The notes under the pieces are model-generated. The model saw only the letters and a list, made by a program, of their open reading frames with translations, was not told the DNA's origin and ran no database searches. A DNA stretch of 64,000 nt from a bacterium (GTDB lineage Bacteria > Myxococcota_A > Bradymonadia > UBA7976 > UBA1532). This document shows positions 8,773 through 19,869 of the stretch, one piece after another. The translations under genes were made by a program, and so were the position numbers. The stretch lies in assembly GCA_030427205.1 (NCBI GenBank), contig JAUHXC010000015.1, forward strand, positions 62,001 to 126,000. The letters run 5' to 3'. Position 1 is the first letter of the stretch; every line of letters begins with the position of its first letter.

Positions 8773-9324
8773 CTACTCGAGCTCGCGGATGGAGAAGATG
8801 CCCGCGCCACCCATGACCCGGCCATCCTCCGTCACGCCACCGACGCGCTCGAAGGTCGACCACGCCTGGTTGCAGTTGAGGTTGCCCATGCCGCGCGCGG
8901 TGAAGTTGGAGTTCGCCCCTTCGCCCACCGCGCTGTAGTGGTACCAGTAGTAGTGCGGGTCGTCGACGGCGAAGTTGAGCGCCTGCCACACCGGGTGATC
9001 CCAGGCGTCGGGGTTCGCCCGCGGGTCGCACTTGTCGCCCACCTGACCGCAGCACGGGTTGTTGCCCGGCGTCGGGTCGACCCCGTCCCCGACCCCGGGG
9101 AACTGAGACGTGATCGTCTCGCCGAAGCGGGTGCTGAAGTCGCGCTCGTAATACGCCACGCTGCTGTCGAACAGCTTGCGCAGGTTCATGACCGCCTCGG
9201 TCGTCTTCGACCGTCGGACGTACTTGACGAACGCGGGGATCGCGATCGCCGCGAGAATGCCGAGGATCGCCACCACGATCATCATCTCGATGAGCGTGAA
9301 GCCGCGCGTATCGCGCTTTCGCAT
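8773..9324 (-). CDS. Type IV pilin (PilA-like), distal paralogue
   Basis: The protein has 183 residues. The leader MRKRDTRG is followed by [31 protein letters not shown]: prepilin-peptidase cleavage after Gly8, Glu at +5, then the hydrophobic N-terminal helix. The globular part ends [34 protein letters not shown]. This is closely parallel to the pilin at 20574-21131, which ends with FERVG, GGAG and a final ELE too. A Cys-rich loop ([10 protein letters not shown]) is specific to this copy. A canonical sigma-54 promoter lies at 9378-9393. Probably a second major pilin subunit or a minor pilin fed into the machinery encoded at 12.2-16.4 kb. Confidence 0.92.
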   Translation of the reverse strand: MRKRDTRGFTLIEMMIVVAILGILAAIAIPAFVKYVRRSKTTEAVMNLRKLFDSSVAYYERDFSTRFGETITSQFPGVGDGVDPTPGNNPCCGQVGDKCDPRANPDAWDHPVWQALNFAVDDPHYYWYHYSAVGEGANSNFTARGMGNLNCNQAWSTFERVGGVTEDGRVMGGAGIFSIRELE

Positions 9325-9377
9325 TGCTCCTCCCCTCTATCGGTCCTGCCGCCTCGCGCGGCGTCGGCCGCTGCCGT

Positions 9378-9393
9378 TGCAGGAGTCGTACCA
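9378..9393 (-). promoter_or_regulatory. Sigma-54 (-24/-12) promoter of the distal pilin gene
   Basis: Read on the minus strand the site is TGGTACGACTCCTGCA. GG and GC are separated by exactly 10 nt and the match to TGGCACG-N4-TTGCA is good. The predicted transcription start lies about 43 nt before the pilin ATG at 9324. PilR, encoded at 18265-19656, is the obvious activator. Confidence 0.75.
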
Positions 9394-9571
9394 CGGTCGC
9401 CGGGATCCGTGAAGTTCCCATACCACCGGGCGTTGGCCGAAATCGGTGCACTGACCTGCGCCCGGATGGGTGTGCAGAGTTTGCGTACCGGTGCCAATTA
9501 TCGTCATGCCGTAAAAATCAATCAACAGCAGAAAGCGGCATTCTCCCTGGAATGTTCGCCCGAGCCGGCGT

Positions 9572-10174
9572 TCACCACCAGAACGTCATGCCGATATGGC
9601 CGAAGATGTCCGAGCCGAAGTTGTCGAACACGCTGATCTGCATGCCGTTTTCCGACAACCGGCCGTCGCGGGTGATGACCCCGTTCTCGGGGCCGAACTG
9701 GAACGCGATGCCGGTCTCGACATGAAGCGAAATATGCTCGTCGGGCCACCACCAGACCCGAAAAGGGATGTCGGCACCGAATTGGGTCACGTCGGCGGTC
9801 GCCCCGTCGGCGTCGGTGCCGGCCGGACCGGTCAGCACGTTGACCCGCCCCCCGGCGGTGAACGCCGCATTCTCGGCCTGCAACACCTGGAAGTGCACCC
9901 CGAGCCCCAGATCGAGCCAGAACTCGGGCTGCGTCTCTTCGCTCTCGAAGGCCACATAGCGGATGCCGAGCAGCCCCTCGGCGATGAGGTGATCGGTGAG
10001 CCCATAGGAGAACGACAGCCCCGAGGTGCCGCCGATCGCCCGCGCATAGCCCACGCCCTTCTTGCGACCGAGCTCGGCGGACGCGCGGGTCGTCTGGGCC
10101 AGGGCGGGCGCGGCGACGAGCAGCGCGGCGAGCACGAACAGGGGGCCAAGCATGGGCCGGTGGACGGTGCGCAT
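9572..10174 (-). CDS. Small outer-membrane beta-barrel-like protein
   Basis: The protein has 200 residues from the ATG at 10174, which has GGGAG upstream; a longer in-frame start lacks a ribosome binding site. A signal peptide ends VAAPALAQ before TTRASAEL. The mature part is rich in alternating strands (LSFSYGLTDHLIAEGLLGIRYVAFE, FWLDLGLGVHFQVLQ, DIPFRVWWWPDEHISLHVETGIAFQFG) and ends FGHIGMTFWW, an aromatic C terminus as in BamA substrates. No Cys. Family not recognised. It lies between the pilin gene (same strand, 247 nt away) and divergent ribF. Confidence 0.6.
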   Translation of the reverse strand: MRTVHRPMLGPLFVLAALLVAAPALAQTTRASAELGRKKGVGYARAIGGTSGLSFSYGLTDHLIAEGLLGIRYVAFESEETQPEFWLDLGLGVHFQVLQAENAAFTAGGRVNVLTGPAGTDADGATADVTQFGADIPFRVWWWPDEHISLHVETGIAFQFGPENGVITRDGRLSENGMQISVFDNFGSDIFGHIGMTFWW

Positions 10175-10301
10175 CGGAGGGTCTCCCGGTCGGTCAGGGG
10201 CCCGCCGACGGTCCGCGGCGGACCCCGGGACCATACACCAGCCGGGCGGCGGTTGGATCGAAACCTGCGGCGTGGCTTCGTGCCGCGGGCGCGCGGGCGC
10301 G

Positions 10302-10330
10302 TTGACAGCGGCCCGGGACTGGCCTATCAG
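10302..10330 (+). promoter_or_regulatory. Sigma-70-type promoter of ribF, apparently leaderless
   Basis: A perfect -35 TTGACA (10302-10307), a 17-nt spacer and -10 TATCAG (10325-10330) are followed after only 6 nt by the ribF ATG at 10337. No Shine-Dalgarno sequence can fit, so transcription should start at or next to the start codon. Confidence 0.7.
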
Positions 10331-10336
10331 GGCACG

Positions 10337-11314
10337 ATGCGGCGCTACTCACATTTCGAGCAGGTCGAGGCGGCGGCCACCGCGGTGGCCATCGGCAACT
10401 TCGACGGGGTGCACCTCGGCCACCGCGCCCTGCTCGATCGCGCGGTGCAGCGGGCGAAGGCGGCCGGCGCGCAGCCGGCGGTGCTCACTTTCGACCCCCA
10501 CCCGGTTCGGGTGCTGGCGCCGGCCAAGGCGCCGCCCCTGATCACCACCGAGAGCGACAAGCTGGCGCTGCTCGAAGCCGCGGGCATCGAGCTGGTCCTG
10601 GCTCAGCGATTCGGGCGGGCGTTCGCCGCGCTGTCGCCGGACGACTTCGCCGGGCGGGTCCTCGTCGACGGCCTCGCGGCGCGACACGTCGTGGTGGGCT
10701 ACGACTTCCGGTTCGGGGCACGCCGGGCCGGCGACGTGGAGACCCTGCGCGACCTCGGCGACCGCCTGGGCTTCGCGGTGCACGTGATCTCGCCCCAGAC
10801 GCCCGACGGGCAGCACGTCGCGTCTTCGAGCCGCATCCGGGCCGACATCCTCGCCGGACGCATGGCCGACGCGGCGGCCCAGCTCGGGCGCCCGTATCAC
10901 GTCTCGGGCGTCGTGGTGCGGGGCCATCAACGGGGCCGGGCGCTGGGCTTCCCCACCGCCAACCTCGACACCGACGCCGAGCTGCGCCCGGCCACGGGCA
11001 TCTACGCCGGCTGGCTCGACTGGGGCGAGGGCCCGCGGGCGGCGGCGGTCAGCGTGGGGCACAACCCGACCTTCGGCGAGGGCGCGCCGCGCACCATCGA
11101 GGCGCACGTCATCGATCGCGAGGGGCTCGACCTCTACGGCCGCCGGGCCCGGCTGTGGCTGACCGATCGGCTGCGGGGCGAAGAGAAGTACGACGACCTC
11201 GCCGCCCTGAAAGCGGCCATCGACCGCGACGTGCGCCGCACCCGCGCGCTGCTCGTCGACCGCACGCCGCCCACCGCGCTGCCTCCGCTGGCCTCCCCGG
11301 CGGCGGGCGCTTGA
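10337..11314 (+). CDS. ribF: Bifunctional riboflavin kinase / FAD synthetase
   Basis: The protein has 325 residues. The N-terminal FMN adenylyltransferase domain has IGNFDGVHLGHRALL, FDPHPVRVLAP and the SSSRIRADI segment. The C-terminal flavokinase domain has VVRGHQRGRALGFPTANL and SVGHNPTFGEG...EAHVID. It phosphorylates riboflavin to FMN and adenylates FMN to FAD in the cytosol. Its stop overlaps the proposed TTG start of aroE, giving a two-gene operon. The last 25 residues (RTPPTALPPLASPAAGA) are a low-complexity tail not expected in the family. Confidence 0.95.
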   Translation: MRRYSHFEQVEAAATAVAIGNFDGVHLGHRALLDRAVQRAKAAGAQPAVLTFDPHPVRVLAPAKAPPLITTESDKLALLEAAGIELVLAQRFGRAFAALSPDDFAGRVLVDGLAARHVVVGYDFRFGARRAGDVETLRDLGDRLGFAVHVISPQTPDGQHVASSSRIRADILAGRMADAAAQLGRPYHVSGVVVRGHQRGRALGFPTANLDTDAELRPATGIYAGWLDWGEGPRAAAVSVGHNPTFGEGAPRTIEAHVIDREGLDLYGRRARLWLTDRLRGEEKYDDLAALKAAIDRDVRRTRALLVDRTPPTALPPLASPAAGA

Positions 11315-12159
11315 ACCCGCGGCAGGGCCCGCGCAGTCTGCGCGCCGCGCTGATCGGGCACCCCGTCGGGCACAGCGTCTCCCCTGCCCTGCACCGGGCC
11401 GCCGGCGCCGCCTGCGGCATAGCCGTCGAATACGACCTCGTCGACGTGCCGCCCGGCGCGGTCGCCGCCGCGGTGTCCCGCCTGCGCGCCCGGGGTCTGA
11501 ACGGGATCAACATCACCGCCCCGCACAAAGCCGAAGCCCTGGCCAGCGCCGACCGGCTCACAGCGACCGCCCGGGCGATCGGCGTGGTCAATACGCTGGT
11601 CTTCGGCCCCGACGGGGTCGTCGGCGACAATACGGACGGGCCGGGCTTCCGGGCGGCGCTCGAGGCCGGCCGCCGAGACCCGGCGAAGCGCAGCGCGATC
11701 CTGTTGGGCGCCGGCGGCGCGGCGCGCGCGGTGGCCTGGGCCCTGCTCGCCGCCGGATTCCAGCGTGTCGACGTGCTCAACCGCACGGCGCAGCGGGCGG
11801 CGGATCTGTGCGTCGCGCTCGACAACGGGACGGGGCGGCTGCACCCGGGGCCGCTGACGGACGCCAGCCGGCGCATGGCCGGCGCCGATCTGCTCGTCGA
11901 CAGCCTGCCGGGCGGCGCCGCGGTCGGGCTCGGGCTGCCGTTCGACGTCCTCGACCCGGCGGCGCAGATCATCAGCCTCGACTACGGCCGACGCGCCGAT
12001 CCGCTGCGGCGGGCCGTAGACCGCCGGCGGGTCTTCGGCGACGGGCTGCCGATGCTGGCGTGGCAGGGGGTCTTCGCCTTCGCCCGCTGGACCGGCGTCA
12101 CACCTCCGATCCGCCCGGTGCTCGATGCCCTGAGGCTGGCAGCGGACGCGCCGGATTGA
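11311..12159 (+). CDS. aroE: Shikimate dehydrogenase
   Basis: The protein has 282 residues if it starts at TTG 11311, which overlaps the ribF stop (TTGA); no ATG or GTG fits better. The substrate motifs HSVSPALH, NGINITAPHK (catalytic Lys) and GDNTDGPGF (catalytic Asp) are intact, and the NADP fold has LLGAGGAARAVAWAL and NRT. The final domain has the family pattern (LPMLAWQGVFAFARWTG, compare the usual G..ML..Q...F..WTG). It catalyses reduction of 3-dehydroshikimate with NADPH in the shikimate pathway. Coupled to ribF; the pilus operon follows after 91 nt. Confidence 0.9.
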   Translation: MNPRQGPRSLRAALIGHPVGHSVSPALHRAAGAACGIAVEYDLVDVPPGAVAAAVSRLRARGLNGINITAPHKAEALASADRLTATARAIGVVNTLVFGPDGVVGDNTDGPGFRAALEAGRRDPAKRSAILLGAGGAARAVAWALLAAGFQRVDVLNRTAQRAADLCVALDNGTGRLHPGPLTDASRRMAGADLLVDSLPGGAAVGLGLPFDVLDPAAQIISLDYGRRADPLRRAVDRRRVFGDGLPMLAWQGVFAFARWTGVTPPIRPVLDALRLAADAPD

Positions 12160-12250
12160 CACCCCGGCGAAGCGTGCAGTTCAATGGAGCCGCGCCGGCC
12201 TCCGGCGCCCGAACGCCGACCGGTGGCGGCGAGAGCACATAAGAGGACGC

Positions 12251-13948
<1,698 letters not shown>

Positions 13949-14012
13949 GCCGGCAGACGCCGATCGTCCCCATCCCGGTACATCTCTACCGACCCCACTC
14001 GCGGAGCCGCCC

Positions 14013-15095
14013 ATGGCCAGCCTGCACGCCCTGCTCAAGCTCATGGTCGAGAAGGGTGCGTCCGACCTGCACATCACCTGCGGCACGCCGCCGCAGCTGC
14101 GCATCGACGGGCACCTGATCCCGCTCAAGTCCCCGCCCCTCGCCCGGGAGGAGACCCAGGCGCTGTGCTACTCGTTCCTGACCGAGTCGCAGAAGCACCG
14201 CTTCGAACAGGAGCACGAGCTCGACCTCAGCTTCGGGGTCAAGGGCCTGTGCCGCTTTCGGGCGAACATCTTCATGCAGCGGGGAGCCGTGGCCGGCGCG
14301 TTCCGGGTCATCCCCACCAAGATCCACAACTTCGACGAGCTGGGCCTGCCCGATGTCGTCGGCCAGCTCACCGGGCGCAGCCGGGGCCTGATCCTGGTCA
14401 CCGGCCCGACCGGCTCGGGCAAGTCGACGACGTTGGCGGCGATGGTCGACAAGATCAACCGCGAGCGGCACCACCACATCCTCACCATCGAGGACCCGAT
14501 CGAGTACCTGCACCCGCACAAGAACTCGATCGTCAACCAGCGTGAGGTCGGCGCCGATACCAACGGCTTCAAGAACGCGCTGCGCTACGTGCTGCGCCAG
14601 GATCCCGACGTGGTGCTCATCGGCGAGCTGCGCGACCTCGAGACGGTCGCCGCGGCGATGACCATCAGCGAGACGGGCCACCTGTGCATGGCCACGCTGC
14701 ACACCAACTCCGCCGTGCAGTCGATCAACCGCATCATCGACCTCTATCCGCCGCACCAGCAGGGCCAGATCCGGGCGCAGCTCAGCTTCGTGCTCGAGGG
14801 CATCGTCAGCCAGCAGCTGATCATGCGCTCGACCGGCGTCGGGCGGGTGCTCTCGTGCGAGGTGCTGGTGCCCACGCCGGCCATTCGCAACCTGATCCGC
14901 GAAGACAAGGTGCATCAGATCTACAGCTCGATGCAGGTCGGCCAGATGCGCTACGGCATGCAGACGATGAACCAGTCGCTCTACGCCCACCTCAACGCGG
15001 GCAACATCTCGCTGGACGATGCGCTCGCCGCCTCGAACGACCTCGAGGAGCTGCGGGCGATGATCGCCAGCGGGGGCGGGGCGCCAAAGCGCTGA
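14013..15095 (+). CDS. pilT: Type IV pilus retraction ATPase PilT
   Basis: The protein has 360 residues. Walker A GPTGSGKSTT, Walker B VVLIGELRDLETVAAAM and His box GHLCMATLHTNSA are present. The C-terminal AIRNLIRE motif is diagnostic of PilT and needed for retraction in characterised homologues. There is no zinc tetra-Cys segment, which separates it from PilB. It depolymerises pili to power twitching/social motility. It follows pilB by 64 nt. Confidence 0.97.
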   Translation: MASLHALLKLMVEKGASDLHITCGTPPQLRIDGHLIPLKSPPLAREETQALCYSFLTESQKHRFEQEHELDLSFGVKGLCRFRANIFMQRGAVAGAFRVIPTKIHNFDELGLPDVVGQLTGRSRGLILVTGPTGSGKSTTLAAMVDKINRERHHHILTIEDPIEYLHPHKNSIVNQREVGADTNGFKNALRYVLRQDPDVVLIGELRDLETVAAAMTISETGHLCMATLHTNSAVQSINRIIDLYPPHQQGQIRAQLSFVLEGIVSQQLIMRSTGVGRVLSCEVLVPTPAIRNLIREDKVHQIYSSMQVGQMRYGMQTMNQSLYAHLNAGNISLDDALAASNDLEELRAMIASGGGAPKR

Positions 15096-15201
15096 CATGG
15101 CGCGCAGTTCGCGGGGTCGCCGACTTTCGGCGTCCGGGCGTCTGCGCTATCATTCCGCACTCGGGCCACGAGGTCCGTGAAGCCAGCCAACGGAGGAGCC
15201 C

Positions 15202-16416
15202 ATGGCCGAGTGGGTTTGGGAAGGTCGCACACGGGCCGGCGAAGTCCGCAAGGGCGTGATCCAGGCCGAGTCCGAGAAAGACGCCCACCTGCTCCTGCGG
15301 CAGCGCAACATCCTGCCCGACAAGGTGCGGGCCAAGCGCAAGGGCCTCGCCATCAAGCTGCCCGGCATGGGCGGCCGGGTGCGCGCCGAAGAGCTCGTCG
15401 TCTTCGTGCGCCAGTTCGCGACGATGATCGACGCCGGCCTGCCGCTGGTGCAATGCCTCGACATCCTCTCGAGCCAGGAGCCCAACAAGTACTTCAAGTC
15501 GGTGCTCACCGACGTCAAGGAGAGCGTCGAGAGCGGCATGACCTTCGCCGACTCGCTGCGCAAGCACCCCAAGGTCTTCGACAGCCTGTTCGTCAACCTG
15601 GTCGCCGCCGGTGAGATCGGCGGCATCCTCGATACCATCCTCAACCGCCTGGCGACCTATATCGAGAAGAACGTCAAGCTCGTGCGCCAGGTGAAGGGCG
15701 CGATGACCTACCCGATCGGCATCCTGGTGGTGGCCGGCGGCGTGGTCTTCGCCCTGCTCAAGTTCGTCATCCCGACGTTCGAGAAGATGTTCGCCGACTT
15801 CGGCAACGCCAAGCTGCCCACGCTGACCCAGGTGGTCATCAACGCCTCGCACTGGTTCGGCCAATGGTGGTGGGCGGTCATCATCGGCCTCGTCGCCTTC
15901 GGCTATGCCTTCAAGCAGTTCATCAGCACCGAGCGCGGCCGCGAGATCTTCGACACCGCGCTGCTCAAGTTCCCCATCATCGGCAAGCTCCTGCGCAAGG
16001 TGGCGGTGGCCAAGTTCACCCGGACGCTGGGTACGATGATCGCGTCGGGCGTGCCCATCCTCGACGCGCTCGACATCGTCGCCAAGGCGGCCAACAACAA
16101 GGTCATCGAGAAGGCGATCTACTTCGTGCGCGACAAGATCTCCGAAGGCTCGAACATGGCCGACCCGCTGGCCAAGACGAACGTCTTCCCCTCGATGGTG
16201 GTGCAGATGATCGCCGTCGGTGAGAGCACCGGCGCCATGGACACCATGCTGCAGAAGATCGCCGACTTCTACGAAGACGAGGTCGAGGTGGCGGTCGAGG
16301 GGCTGACCAAGCTGCTCGAGCCGATCATGATGGTCTTCATCGGCGGCATCGTCGGCACCGTGCTCATCGCGATGTACCTGCCCATCTTCTCGGTCGCCGG
16401 CAACGTGCAGAGCTGA
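15202..16416 (+). CDS. pilC: Type IV pilus inner-membrane platform protein PilC
   Basis: The protein has 404 residues with GGAGGAG upstream. Two T2SSF domains are present: the first begins ELVVFVRQFATMIDAGLPLVQCLDIL, the second KFTRTLGTMIASGVPILDALDIVAKAANN. There are three hydrophobic membrane segments (about 171-192, 220-240 and 375-398). The N-terminal part (YVWEG-type start, WVWEGRTRAGEVRKGVIQAESE) is typical. PilC anchors the PilB and PilT motors and the growing pilin fibre. A TATCAT at 15148-15153 could be a -10 box, but its -35 is poor. Confidence 0.96.
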   Translation: MAEWVWEGRTRAGEVRKGVIQAESEKDAHLLLRQRNILPDKVRAKRKGLAIKLPGMGGRVRAEELVVFVRQFATMIDAGLPLVQCLDILSSQEPNKYFKSVLTDVKESVESGMTFADSLRKHPKVFDSLFVNLVAAGEIGGILDTILNRLATYIEKNVKLVRQVKGAMTYPIGILVVAGGVVFALLKFVIPTFEKMFADFGNAKLPTLTQVVINASHWFGQWWWAVIIGLVAFGYAFKQFISTERGREIFDTALLKFPIIGKLLRKVAVAKFTRTLGTMIASGVPILDALDIVAKAANNKVIEKAIYFVRDKISEGSNMADPLAKTNVFPSMVVQMIAVGESTGAMDTMLQKIADFYEDEVEVAVEGLTKLLEPIMMVFIGGIVGTVLIAMYLPIFSVAGNVQS

Positions 16417-16447
16417 GCCGATACCCAGCCTGCCCGCCGACGGGGCC

Positions 16448-18268
16448 ATGAGCGAACCCGCCGTCACCGAGACCTCGCCGATGCTGCCCGCGCTGCGGGG
16501 GCAGACCGAGCCGCTCGTCTCGCTCGGGCCGACCGCCGCGCCACCCCCCTCTGCCGAAGACAGCGCCGAGGCCGCGCCCAGCGAGCCGCGGATCACCACC
16601 GCCCGGCGACCCGAACCGCAGCCCGAGCTCGTCGCCAAGCTGCAATGGCTGATGTTCTTCCGGGTGGTGATCATCACCCTGCTGCTCGGCTCGACGCTGC
16701 TGTTCCGCATCATCGGCGCCGACTTCGCCGCCAACCCGACCCAGCTCACCCTGCTCGGGGTCATCATCGCCACCTACGCGCTGACCATCGTCTACGCGGT
16801 GGTGCTGCGCAGCCTGCGCGGCGGCTACTCGCGCTTCGCCTACGTGCAGCTGTCCATCGACCTCTTGATCGGGGCGGTGCTGATCTCGGTCACCGGCGGC
16901 ACCGAGAGCCTCTTCCTCATCTTGTTCGCGCTGACGGTGCTCAACGCCTCGATCCTGCTCTATCGGCGGGGCGCGATGTACATGATGATGCTGTCGACGG
17001 CGCTCATCGTGCTGCAGGTGGCCCGCGAGGCCCTCGGCTGGTGGCTGCCGGGCGGCCCGGTCAGCGACGAGCGCCTGCTCGGCGTCTTCCTCAGCGGCGT
17101 GACCAACATCAGCGCGGTCTTCCTCGTCGCGCTGCTCGCCGGCTACCTCAGCGAGCAGGTGCGCGATACGGGCCGTCGGCTGCGGGTCGCCAGCCGCGAC
17201 CTCGAAGCGGCGCGGGCGCTCAACGACCGCATCATCACGAGCATCCAGAGCGGGCTGGCCAGCTACACCCACGACGGGCAGATCATCTTCTTCAACCCCG
17301 CCGCCGGGCGCATCACCGGCCTCGACCCGCAGAAGGTGCTCTACAACGACGCCCGGCTCGTCTTCCCCGACCTGCCGGTCGACGAAGAAGACCTGCCGCG
17401 CTGGGAGGCGCCCTTCACCCGACCGGACGGCGCGCGGCGGGTGCTCGGCTACAGCCGCTCGCCGCTGCTCGACCGCGGGGGCGAACGCCAGGGCTGGATC
17501 CTCGCGTTTCAGGATCTCACCCCCCTGCGCGAGATGGAGGCCGGGCTGCGCCGCAGCGAGCGCTTCGCGGCCATTGGCAAGATGGCCGCCGGCATCGCCC
17601 ACGAGATCCGCAACCCGCTCGCCAGCATGAGCGGCAGCATCCAGATGCTCTCGCAGAACACCGAGCTCGACCCCATCGGCGAGCGGCTGATGGGCATCGT
17701 GCTGCGCGAGACCGACCGGCTCAACGCCCTGATCACCGACTTCCTGCAGTTCGCCCGCCCCAACCCGCCGCAGCTCGAGAAGGTGCAGCTCGCCGCGCTG
17801 CTCGACGAGCTGGTGCAGGTCTTCGGCTACCTGCATCACCCCGGCGAGGGCGAGAGCACGCCGGTGCCCGACGTGCGATTCGAAGCGCCGCCCGACCTGT
17901 GGTGCGAGGCCGACCCGCGGCAGCTCAAGCAGGTCTTCTGGAACCTGCTCAACAACGCGACCCAGGCCATGCCCGACGGCGGACCGGTGCGCATCGTGGC
18001 TCAGCGCCGGGGCAACGCGATCACCGTGAGCGTGATCGACACCGGCCTCGGCATCCCCAACGAGGCGCTCGATCGCATCTTCGACCCGTTCTACTCGACC
18101 AAGGAGCAGGGCACCGGGCTGGGGCTGGCACAGGTCTTGCGAATCGTCGAAGAGCACGGCGGACACATCGACGTCTTCAGCACCCCGGGAGAAGGCAGTC
18201 GGTTCGTGGTACACCTGCCCGTCCGCCCGACACTGCAACCGCCCGGATCGCCGGAGGTCGAGTCGTGA
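16448..18268 (+). CDS. pilS: Sensor histidine kinase PilS
   Basis: The protein has 606 residues. A Pro/Ala-rich N-terminal tail of about 60 residues is followed by six hydrophobic segments (about 75-235). A PAS domain comes next (IQSGLASYTHDGQIIFFNPAAGRITGL...), then HisKA with H-box GIAHEIRNPLASMSG. The HATPase domain has the N-box (FWNLLNNATQAMPDGG), DTGLGIP and GTGLGLAQV. This matches PilS, the membrane kinase that controls pilin transcription through PilR. Its stop overlaps the pilR start (GTGA). Confidence 0.94.
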   Translation: MSEPAVTETSPMLPALRGQTEPLVSLGPTAAPPPSAEDSAEAAPSEPRITTARRPEPQPELVAKLQWLMFFRVVIITLLLGSTLLFRIIGADFAANPTQLTLLGVIIATYALTIVYAVVLRSLRGGYSRFAYVQLSIDLLIGAVLISVTGGTESLFLILFALTVLNASILLYRRGAMYMMMLSTALIVLQVAREALGWWLPGGPVSDERLLGVFLSGVTNISAVFLVALLAGYLSEQVRDTGRRLRVASRDLEAARALNDRIITSIQSGLASYTHDGQIIFFNPAAGRITGLDPQKVLYNDARLVFPDLPVDEEDLPRWEAPFTRPDGARRVLGYSRSPLLDRGGERQGWILAFQDLTPLREMEAGLRRSERFAAIGKMAAGIAHEIRNPLASMSGSIQMLSQNTELDPIGERLMGIVLRETDRLNALITDFLQFARPNPPQLEKVQLAALLDELVQVFGYLHHPGEGESTPVPDVRFEAPPDLWCEADPRQLKQVFWNLLNNATQAMPDGGPVRIVAQRRGNAITVSVIDTGLGIPNEALDRIFDPFYSTKEQGTGLGLAQVLRIVEEHGGHIDVFSTPGEGSRFVVHLPVRPTLQPPGSPEVES

Positions 18269-19656
18269 GCCGCGTCCTGGTCGTCGACGACGAGTTGAGC
18301 ATGCGCGAGCTGCTCGAGATCTTCTTCCTCAAGGAAGGTCACGAGGTGCACACCGCCGCCGACGGCAGCGCCGGCGTGCAGCGGCTGCTCGAAGACGAAT
18401 ACGACCTCGTCCTCACCGACCTGCGCATGCCGGGCACCCACGGCATGGTGGTGCTCGAGCGCACCCGCGAGCTCTACCCCGACACCCCGATCATCGTGAT
18501 GACCGCCTACGCCTCGACCGAGACGGCGATCAAGGCGATCAAGATGGGGGCCTACGACTACTTCACCAAGCCCTTCAAGCTCGACGAGGTCAAAGCGGTC
18601 ATCGACAAGGCCCTCGAGCGGCGGGCGCTGGTGCTCGAGAACCGCACCCTGCGCCAGAAGCTCGACTCCCGCGACCGGTTCGGCGGCATCATCGGCCGCA
18701 GCCAGCGCATGAAGGACGTCTTCAGCCTCGTGCGCCGGGTGGCCCGCACCCGGACCAACGTTCTGCTGCTCGGCGAGAGCGGCACCGGCAAAGAGCTGGT
18801 GGCCCGGGCGATCCACAACGAGAGCGAGCGCAAGAGCGCGCCTTTTCTGGTCATCAACTGCGCCGCCATCCCCGAGAACCTGCTCGAGAGCGAGCTCTTC
18901 GGCCACCGCCGGGGCACGTTCACCGGCGCGACGACCGATCGCGAGGGGCTCTTCCAGGCGGCCGATGGCGGCACGCTGCTGCTCGACGAGATCGGCGAGA
19001 TGCCCCTGGGCATGCAGGTCAAGCTGCTGCGGGTGCTGCAGGAGCGCAAGGTCAAGGCGGTCGGCGATCTGCGCGAGTCCCCGGTCGACGTGCGGGTGAT
19101 CGCCGCCACCAACCGCGACCTGCGCGAAGAGGTGCGGGCGGGCAACTTCCGCGAAGACCTCTACTATCGGCTCAACGTCATCTCCATCGAGCTGCCGCCG
19201 CTGCGCGAGCGCCCCAGCGACATCCCGCTGCTGGCGCATCATTTTCTGCGCAAGTACGCCGAGGAGTTCCACAAGCCCATCCGCGACATCGACCCCGAGG
19301 CGATGCGCCTGCTGGTGCGCTACCCGTACAGCGGCAACGTACGCGAGCTCGAGAACCTCATCGAGCGCGCGGTGGCCCTCGAAGAAGGCGATCGCATCGG
19401 CCCGCTGAGCCTGCCGGGCAACCTGCGCTTCCAGAGCCAGGGGCCGCGTCCGGTCGAGCCGGTCGACAGCGTCGAGCTGCCCGAGAGCGGCATCGACCTC
19501 GAGGGCGTCGTCGACGACGTCGAGCGGCGCCTCATCGGCCAGGCCCTCTCCCGCACCGGCGGCCGCAAGAAAGAAGCGGCCCGGCTGCTCGGCATCACCT
19601 TCCGCTCGCTGCGCTATCGGCTGCAGAAGCTCGAGATCAAATCCGACGACGACTGA
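18265..19656 (+). CDS. pilR: Sigma-54-dependent response regulator PilR
   Basis: The protein has 463 residues with a GTG start coupled to pilS. The receiver domain has [15 protein letters not shown] (phospho-acceptor) and FTKPF. The AAA+ domain has Walker A GESGTGKE, Walker [14 protein letters not shown] and the sigma-54 contact loop written GTFTGA where GAFTGA is usual. A Fis-type helix-turn-helix closes the protein ([25 protein letters not shown]). PilR activates pilin promoters that use sigma-54; two such promoters occur in this window (19822-19837 and 9378-9393). Confidence 0.96.
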   Translation: MSRVLVVDDELSMRELLEIFFLKEGHEVHTAADGSAGVQRLLEDEYDLVLTDLRMPGTHGMVVLERTRELYPDTPIIVMTAYASTETAIKAIKMGAYDYFTKPFKLDEVKAVIDKALERRALVLENRTLRQKLDSRDRFGGIIGRSQRMKDVFSLVRRVARTRTNVLLLGESGTGKELVARAIHNESERKSAPFLVINCAAIPENLLESELFGHRRGTFTGATTDREGLFQAADGGTLLLDEIGEMPLGMQVKLLRVLQERKVKAVGDLRESPVDVRVIAATNRDLREEVRAGNFREDLYYRLNVISIELPPLRERPSDIPLLAHHFLRKYAEEFHKPIRDIDPEAMRLLVRYPYSGNVRELENLIERAVALEEGDRIGPLSLPGNLRFQSQGPRPVEPVDSVELPESGIDLEGVVDDVERRLIGQALSRTGGRKKEAARLLGITFRSLRYRLQKLEIKSDDD

Positions 19657-19821
19657 AGAGCTGCGCCGCGGGCACCAGAGCGACGCTCAGCGGCAGCGGG
19701 TGACGCATTTCGTCGATCGGGGGGTGCCGAAAATCGTCACCCCTGCCCAAAATCGTCGCCCGTCCGGCGACGGATCGCGCCGCAGCCCGCATTCCACCGT
19801 CATCGGAAAAAGCACAATAGC

Positions 19822-19837
19822 TGGCACGGTCCGTGCT
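19822..19837 (+). promoter_or_regulatory. Sigma-54 (-24/-12) promoter of the pilin operon
   Basis: TGGCACGGTCCGTGCT matches the -24/-12 consensus closely, with GG and GC exactly 10 nt apart. It lies 32 nt before the pilin ATG at 19870 and directly downstream of pilR. Confidence 0.88.
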
Positions 19838-19869
19838 CTGTATGTCGGGCGAACGCGGAGGAGCAACCC

